A stretch of 64,000 bases of DNA from Pyrenula massariospora. Lineage: Eukaryota; Ascomycota; Eurotiomycetes; Pyrenulales; Pyrenulaceae. A program made the translations under genes and the position numbers. Positions 59,124 through 64,000 of the stretch are shown here, piece by piece. The stretch is taken from positions 806,001 through 870,000 of the forward strand of contig JAGFMI010000004.1 in the NCBI GenBank assembly GCA_021030905.1. Direction: 5' to 3'. Each line of letters starts with the position of its first letter. Within the stretch, counting starts at the first letter, position 1. Below the pieces are notes generated by a model that had not been told where the DNA came from, made no database searches, and saw only the letters and a list, made by a program, of their open reading frames with translations.

Positions 59124-59297
59124 TATAATAAAATAAAAATAGAAACTATTTTAATTAGATTTAGTTAATATTTGGTAGGTTTAATAAATATATACTTTTA
59201 AACACAGATTATTCCGCCATTATTTTCTTATAAGTTTATAGTTATAACTTAAGTATTATTGGCACCTATTCTGTATGATCACAGCCAGTCCATTACA
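59124..59297 (+). repeat. 3' LTR of the Gypsy element
   Basis: Aligns to 52656-52829. It ends CCATTACA, the inverse complement of the 5' LTR start TGTAATGG. Its last 40 bp keep more C and G than the rest of the element. Confidence 0.85.
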
Positions 59298-60616
59298 CTA
59301 TCAAAAAATCAAAAAAAAATCAACTACTTCAATAAAATGTAGCCCTTCGCGAATTATTTTCGTACAGCGAATCGTCGATATTATAAATTAAAAATTTTTT
59401 TATCGATCGACGAACTGTTAGAGAGCTTTAAAAAATATTTAAAATATATATTAAAAATAGTTAATAAAATAGCACGTCGAAAATATAAAATATTTATAAT
59501 TATAAATAGTATATATTTTATTAATTTTATTTTTTATTTAAAAAACGACGACTTCACCGAAATATTTTTTTTTTATATAAAAATAAATAATAACGTTATA
59601 CTTAAATTAATTTAACGTTTTTTAAAATAAAAAGTTTATTTAAAAAAACGCATTTATATAATTATAATTAATAATTAATTTAATAACTATTAACTCTTTT
59701 TAAAACTAAAAGTTATAAAATTTAATTTATTTAATATTTATAAAATAAATATAAATTACGCATTCGAAAAAGTATCAAAGTTAATTAAATATATAAAATT
59801 AAAAAGCTAAAGTGAATACAATCGAATTATTATAAATAAAATTAAATTTTAATTAATAAATAATAATAAGCAAATTTTTTTACTGTTAATTCTTTATTTT
59901 AACGATTAAAAATTTATATTTTAATTTATTATACGTTGTAAAAATATTTTAATATTAAATATCGTTTACAACGACGAGCAATATGTTATTAACTTTTAAT
60001 TTATTTTAACAACTTATAATAAGTATATAAAAAAAATTAACCAAAACGCGCAAATTTATATATTATATATAGTCGATTTATATTTTTATAACCGTTTTTA
60101 ATAATTTTTATTTAATTTTTTTATAAATATAACTATTAATAATGCGTATCATCTCTATAAGCTATTAAATAAAATTTTAAAAATATTAATTTACAGAAAA
60201 TTTTAATAAACTATTAACTATGCGCTCTGTCGTATGCCTGTAACTAAATTAAAACTTTATAACAACGAAGTAAACATTTTAAGTATAAAATTTAATTAAA
60301 TTATTTAAATTTTAATTTATAAATATTATTAAAATCGAATAACGCGACGAGACCTTTATATAAATTATATATAAAAATTAAAAAAATTTCGTAAAACTCT
60401 TTAAGCGATTTTAAACAATATAAAACGTTAAAAATTTATTAAAACTTAATAAAAATATTTACAATGCGATGTACATATTTATAAAAATTATAATTATTAA
60501 AACAAACATTATAAACTTAATAAATAAAGTGATATCGAAAAGAATAGCTTTTAAAAATATAAAAATAAAGCCATAAAGGATCTGCGCAGAAAGATAACAG
60601 GAATTATAATAAGTGC

Positions 60617-60650
60617 AAAAAACCGTCGACATTTTTACCAGCATAGGGGA
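60617..60650 (-). repeat. Right terminal inverted repeat, 34 bp
   Basis: Perfect partner of 51821-51854, followed by TA. It lies next to about 60 bp of moderately AT-rich sequence that is less altered than the interior. Confidence 0.9.
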
Positions 60651-60652
60651 TA

Positions 60653-61055
60653 CGAGCGCGCTTACCGTTACGCACGGAATTATCCTCTTGACCATCAATG
60701 GCTTGAAAGGAGGCCGAAACAGCTCGAAAATGGCAACATGGTTATAACTAAAATCCTTAGACCTAAATCGAAGCAGAAGCAAACGAGAATGGAATGGAAT
60801 TACCGACGTAAGGAATCTTTGCGGCGTTCCTTGTCCAGAGTATCACGTGACGTCGCGCGACCTTCCATCGCGTCCACACGCGATAACGTGCGGAGCGTGT
60901 CGTAGCCTTCGTGGCTCAAACATTGCTATGGCTGATATCATTCATCACGATGACAGTTGCCTGCCCAAGCGCTCATAACACCCATGTTCAGTCATAATGT
61001 GTTGAACTTCTTTTCCAACTGTTCAAGGTCGTTCAATGACAGATTCCGCCCGAAA
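60653..61055. other. Promoter-side spacer of the BRCT gene
   Basis: Normal base composition right up to the transposon edge. Probably carries the promoter and leader of the Rtt107-like gene. No gene of its own. Confidence 0.5.
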
Positions 61056-63756
61056 ATGGCTCCCACAGACGCTGATATTGCTGCACCTCCTGCGTTGTTT
61101 GCACCATGCAATTTTGCCATTGTCCGATCTCATGCAATAGGCGATGAATCTGCCCAGAAGGTAGTACCTTGACGCAACCATCTCACGCGTACTGACTGGG
61201 AGTTCGTAGCTTGTATCAACCATAAAGTCATTGGGCGGGAACGCTACTATTGACTCTTACGACCAAGGCAATAAACTCCCTGTTCGAGATTTCACTCATG
61301 TCATCGCCGCACAAGCAGATTTTCCGGACTACGATGCAGCAGTTGACAATTTCAAACCTGTCGTCAGACCAGATTGGGTCTCGGCTTCCGTTCAGAAAAA
61401 CAGACTCGCGAACCCGAGACAGTATAATCCCGACCCTCGCCTTTTTCTTTCCGACGTTGTTGTTTGCTGTTCCGACCTACCAGAGGGTGACAAGGATGCA
61501 ATCATTGGTGGGGTCCTGGCCATGGGCGGCCTTCATTCTGGCAAGGTGGCCAACATGGTCACACATATTGTGGCATTGACCATGGACTCGAAGGAGTGTC
61601 AGGTCGTTGTAGACAAAAGGCTAAAGATTAAGATTGTGCTGCCACACTGGTAAACTTCACGGGACCTTGAGCTAGACAGCGTGCTGATCGCGAATAGGTT
61701 TGATGATTGTCTGAAACTTGGTCGTAGAATTGACGAGGGACCCTATCTATTGCCAGACCCGGAGATACTTCAGAACACAACTCAAAAAGCACCGAGCACT
61801 GTACGGAAGCCAGACATTACAGGCGCTTGTACACCAGACCCTACTGGCCCGAACATGGAGACTCCTCCGATCTCCCCGCGGAAAGGTTGCACGGTATTCA
61901 ACAACAAGAAAGTTATGCTAGGAAGTGACCTTAGTATTGGCAGTCATCTTCGATCAGTTATAGAAGAGATCATACAGAGAGGGAACGGTGCGATGACATC
62001 AAACACTCACCAGGCTGACATGTATATCGGCAGGTACAGAGAAGGAAACGATTACCGTGCAGCCTCACGGGCGGGAAAAGATGTTGGAAATTTGTCGTGG
62101 CTTTACCATCTCATCAGAAATAATACCTGGACATCACCTATGAAGCGCCTGATGCACTACCCGATTGATCGTGAGGGTCTGCCTGAGTTTAAGAAATACC
62201 GGATCAGCCTTTCTAACTACAGTGGCGAAGCTAGGATCTACCTTGAGAACCTAATAAATGCTACCGGGGCTGAATGCACTAAGACCTTGAAGCAAGACAA
62301 TACCCACTTAATTACCGCCTATAAGATGAGCGAGAAATGCCAAGCTGCAGAAGATTGGGGCATCCACCTTATCAATCACCTCTGGCTGGAGGAGAGCTAT
62401 GCTAAGTGGAAGCTGCAAAGCATAACTAATCCGCGGTTCACTCATTTCCCTGCGAGGACGAATCTGGGCGAAGTTGTTGGTCAAACTCCGATTGATCGCA
62501 AAGCTGTGGAACAAATCTTTTTCCCACCAGAGGAAGATGTCGAAATGGGAGACGATGAGACTGACTCAGAGCTTCAGGGAGAACCTATCAAAGCAGTCCA
62601 AATTCCCCAGAGCAGTATGGTGAGTGTTGCAAAGAAGCGTGGTCGCAAGCCGGGCAAAGTCCTTAGCCCCAAACCTTCACACGACCAGAAGCTAGCCAAT
62701 ATTCGAAAGCCTCAGACGCCTGCAATCTCAAGACATACAGCTCCAGGGAAAGAGAATGAGACCCCTGGAACGGGCAGTAGTAGAAAGTCGAAAGATGCAG
62801 CTGCAGCTAAATTACACGGCTATGCCGACGATATTGCCCTTTATGAAAAGGAAAGAAAGAGAGTCGGTGGTGTAATTTACGGCGGCAGAAGAAAGAATAG
62901 CGAAGATCGCGCGCGCCATGGCCGGAAACATTCTCTCGAAGACAATGAAGCATCAGATAGCACCGTGGGAGCTACATGGGGAAACAAGAAGCAGAAGTCT
63001 ACAGAGACCATGCAACTCCTCGTGACCAAGTTTGGTCGTTGGGTTGATCAAATGGGCACTGAAGGGGAGGACAAGGTAATGCTTGCAAGACTCACACGAG
63101 AAAGATTGTTTTGCTGACTATCTTATCAGAGGCGTCTTCGTGCGCTCGGTATCAACATAACCCAAGATCCGGCCCATTGCACCCACCTTGCCGCACCATC
63201 TATTCTCCGAACACAGAAATTCGTTCTTGCCCTCTCTTACGCCCCCACAGTTGTCAGCACCGAATATCTCGAAGCATGCCTCGACAAGAACGAATTCCTG
63301 AATCCAGATGATTATCTTCTTTCCGATCCTTCTGGTGAGCAGAAACTTGACATCAATCTTTCTGAATCCCTACTACGCGCGGAGCGGAACAAAAATGATC
63401 TGTTCTCCGGCCGTAATTTCTACTGCATTGAAAGCATCAATGGCGGATTTGCCACTTTTCAAGCAATAATTCAGACCAATGGCGGGAAATGCATGACGTA
63501 CCGCGGGCGGCCTGGGACTATAGTACCGTCTCGACGGGCCGGAAGTGAAGCAAGCGGCGCTACAGAAGATGATGTTGACGCCGAAGTATATCTGCTCAGT
63601 GGCGCTGACAAAGAGCACAAGAAGTTGTGGGCAAAGTTCAAACAGATGGCAAAGGGGAGTCGGAAGATTCCAAAGATCGTTAGAAGCGATTGGGTTTTGG
63701 AATCTGCAATGGCTCAGGAGATACTACCAGTCGAGAATTATGAGCTTGATGACTAA
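61056..63756 (+). CDS. Multi-BRCT DNA-damage protein (Rtt107/Brc1-like)
   Basis: Exons 61056-61160, 61210-61649, 61698-63075 and 63130-63756 give 849 aa; all introns are GT-AG of 48-54 nt. The N-terminal tandem BRCTs show NFAIVRSHAIG, SLGGNATID, THVIAAQADFPDYDAAV and VRPDWVSASVQKNRL. Next come DPRLFLSDVVVCCSDLPEGD, GGVLAMGG, VTHIVALTMD and KIVLPHWFDDCLKLGRRID. Further BRCTs lie at about 220-390, and a C-terminal pair follows a basic disordered linker (KKRGRKPGKVLSPKP), ending with KIVRSDWVLESAMAQE. The layout matches fungal Rtt107/Brc1, a scaffold binding phosphorylated H2A and Slx4/Smc5-6 at stalled forks. The start was chosen at 61056, close before the first BRCT strand. Confidence 0.9.
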
Positions 63757-64000
63757 ATGCTGAGCAGCTACATAGGCTGCGCATTTCGGTTGCATCTGCA
63801 TTGGAACCTTTTGGCGTCTTTAGGCATATTGATCAAATGAGCACGGGCGTATTGGTAAAAGATGAGCTCTTGCAAAGGGTTTGAAACCAACTTGCCGATT
63901 TCGGTGGCTATTCTCTATGAAATTATGACAGGCTCCTGATTACAGGACCTTTGCTGAATGGCACATAGCAAGACTTCTCGGTTTCAAATAGCTTTATTCA

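Larger units (their letters stand above)
52656..59297 (+). mobile_element. Ty3/Gypsy (Metaviridae) LTR retrotransposon fossil, heavily RIP-decayed
   Basis: The element is 6.64 kb with 174-bp LTRs and 5-bp direct repeats at the ends (TTATC before, CTATC after). The order of recognisable remnants on the + strand is a gag-like region (about 53-54.9 kb), reverse transcriptase (about 56.0-56.2 kb), RNase H (to about 57.0 kb) and integrase (about 57.6-58.5 kb). RT before integrase makes it Ty3/Gypsy rather than Copia. It is broken everywhere: no frame of any length remains and there are very many breaks. The pattern is transition-driven AT enrichment. It inserted into the TIR transposon, so it is the younger of the two; the LTRs differ mainly by transitions, so RIP prevents dating from them. 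Confidence 0.85.
51855..60590. other. AT-rich block with the look of repeat-induced point mutation
   Basis: Base composition changes sharply from mixed to almost pure A/T within a few bases of 51855 and returns near 60590. No long frame exists anywhere inside on either strand, in contrast to the flanks. Such AT blocks coincide with repeated elements in RIP-active ascomycetes. The neighbouring genes on both sides are not affected. Confidence 0.85.
51821..60650. mobile_element. TIR DNA transposon with TA target duplication (Tc1/mariner-like), split by an LTR element
   Basis: The ends are 34-bp identical inverted repeats (51821-51854 and 60617-60650) starting TCCCCTATGCTGG. Each is flanked by TA (51819-51820 and 60651-60652), as left by Tc1/mariner-type insertion. 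Without the inner LTR element the transposon would be about 2.2 kb, a usual size for fungal Fot1/pogo-type members. The interior on both sides of the LTR element (51855-52655 and 59303-60616) is extremely AT-rich, and no transposase motif can be read, so the superfamily rests on TA and size only. I infer RIP decay. The element is dead. Confidence 0.7.

Noticed and set aside
60459-60782. 107-codon minus-strand frame crossing the right TIR
   Set aside because: Half lies in AT-rich decayed DNA and it crosses the transposon end, so it is not a gene.

Overview
The window is nuclear DNA of a filamentous ascomycete (Pezizomycotina). Short GT-AG introns of about 45-170 nt with CTAAC/CTGAC-like branch sites, a GH55 glucanase, a CFEM protein, a signal-peptide SET protein, a CPC1/GCN4-type bZIP and an AT-rich block that looks like repeat-induced point mutation (RIP) all point this way. 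The class (perhaps Leotiomycetes) cannot be fixed from sequence alone. All gene models were spliced by eye; exon sums were checked to be in frame. Layout: 0-12 kb is rich in secreted or cell-surface genes: a 5'-truncated metallopeptidase-like gene whose zinc motif reads HAFFH, a repeat-filled spacer with a purine-rich minisatellite, a signal-peptide SET protein, a GH55 exo-beta-1,3-glucanase, a decaying ankyrin gene and a GPI-anchored CFEM protein. 12-32 kb holds a multi-pass membrane protein, a bZIP factor with an upstream-ORF leader and a TGACTCA box, a GPI-anchored Ser/Thr-rich wall protein, an Iec1-like C2H2 protein, an amidohydrolase, a broken unknown gene and a SulP-STAS-cNMP transporter. 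33-51.7 kb holds a GH26-like glycosidase, GINS subunit Psf1, a MATA_HMG-box factor, a PHD-finger chromatin protein divergent from ESCRT-II subunit Vps25, and an alpha/beta hydrolase with a peroxisomal-type C-terminus. A 3-kb and a 4-kb stretch here show no convincing gene. 51.8-60.65 kb is an extremely AT-rich block holding two nested dead elements: a DNA transposon with 34-bp identical terminal inverted repeats and a TA target duplication, split by a 6.6-kb Ty3/Gypsy LTR retrotransposon with 174-bp LTRs. The last 3 kb encode an Rtt107/Brc1-like BRCT repair protein. The genes do not form one evident pathway. Core housekeeping genes (Psf1, Vps25, Rtt107-like, Iec1-like, PHD protein, bZIP) alternate with accessory secreted enzymes and wall proteins. 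Three of about 30 introns inferred here are GC-AG, all in the secreted-protein genes of the first 12 kb.
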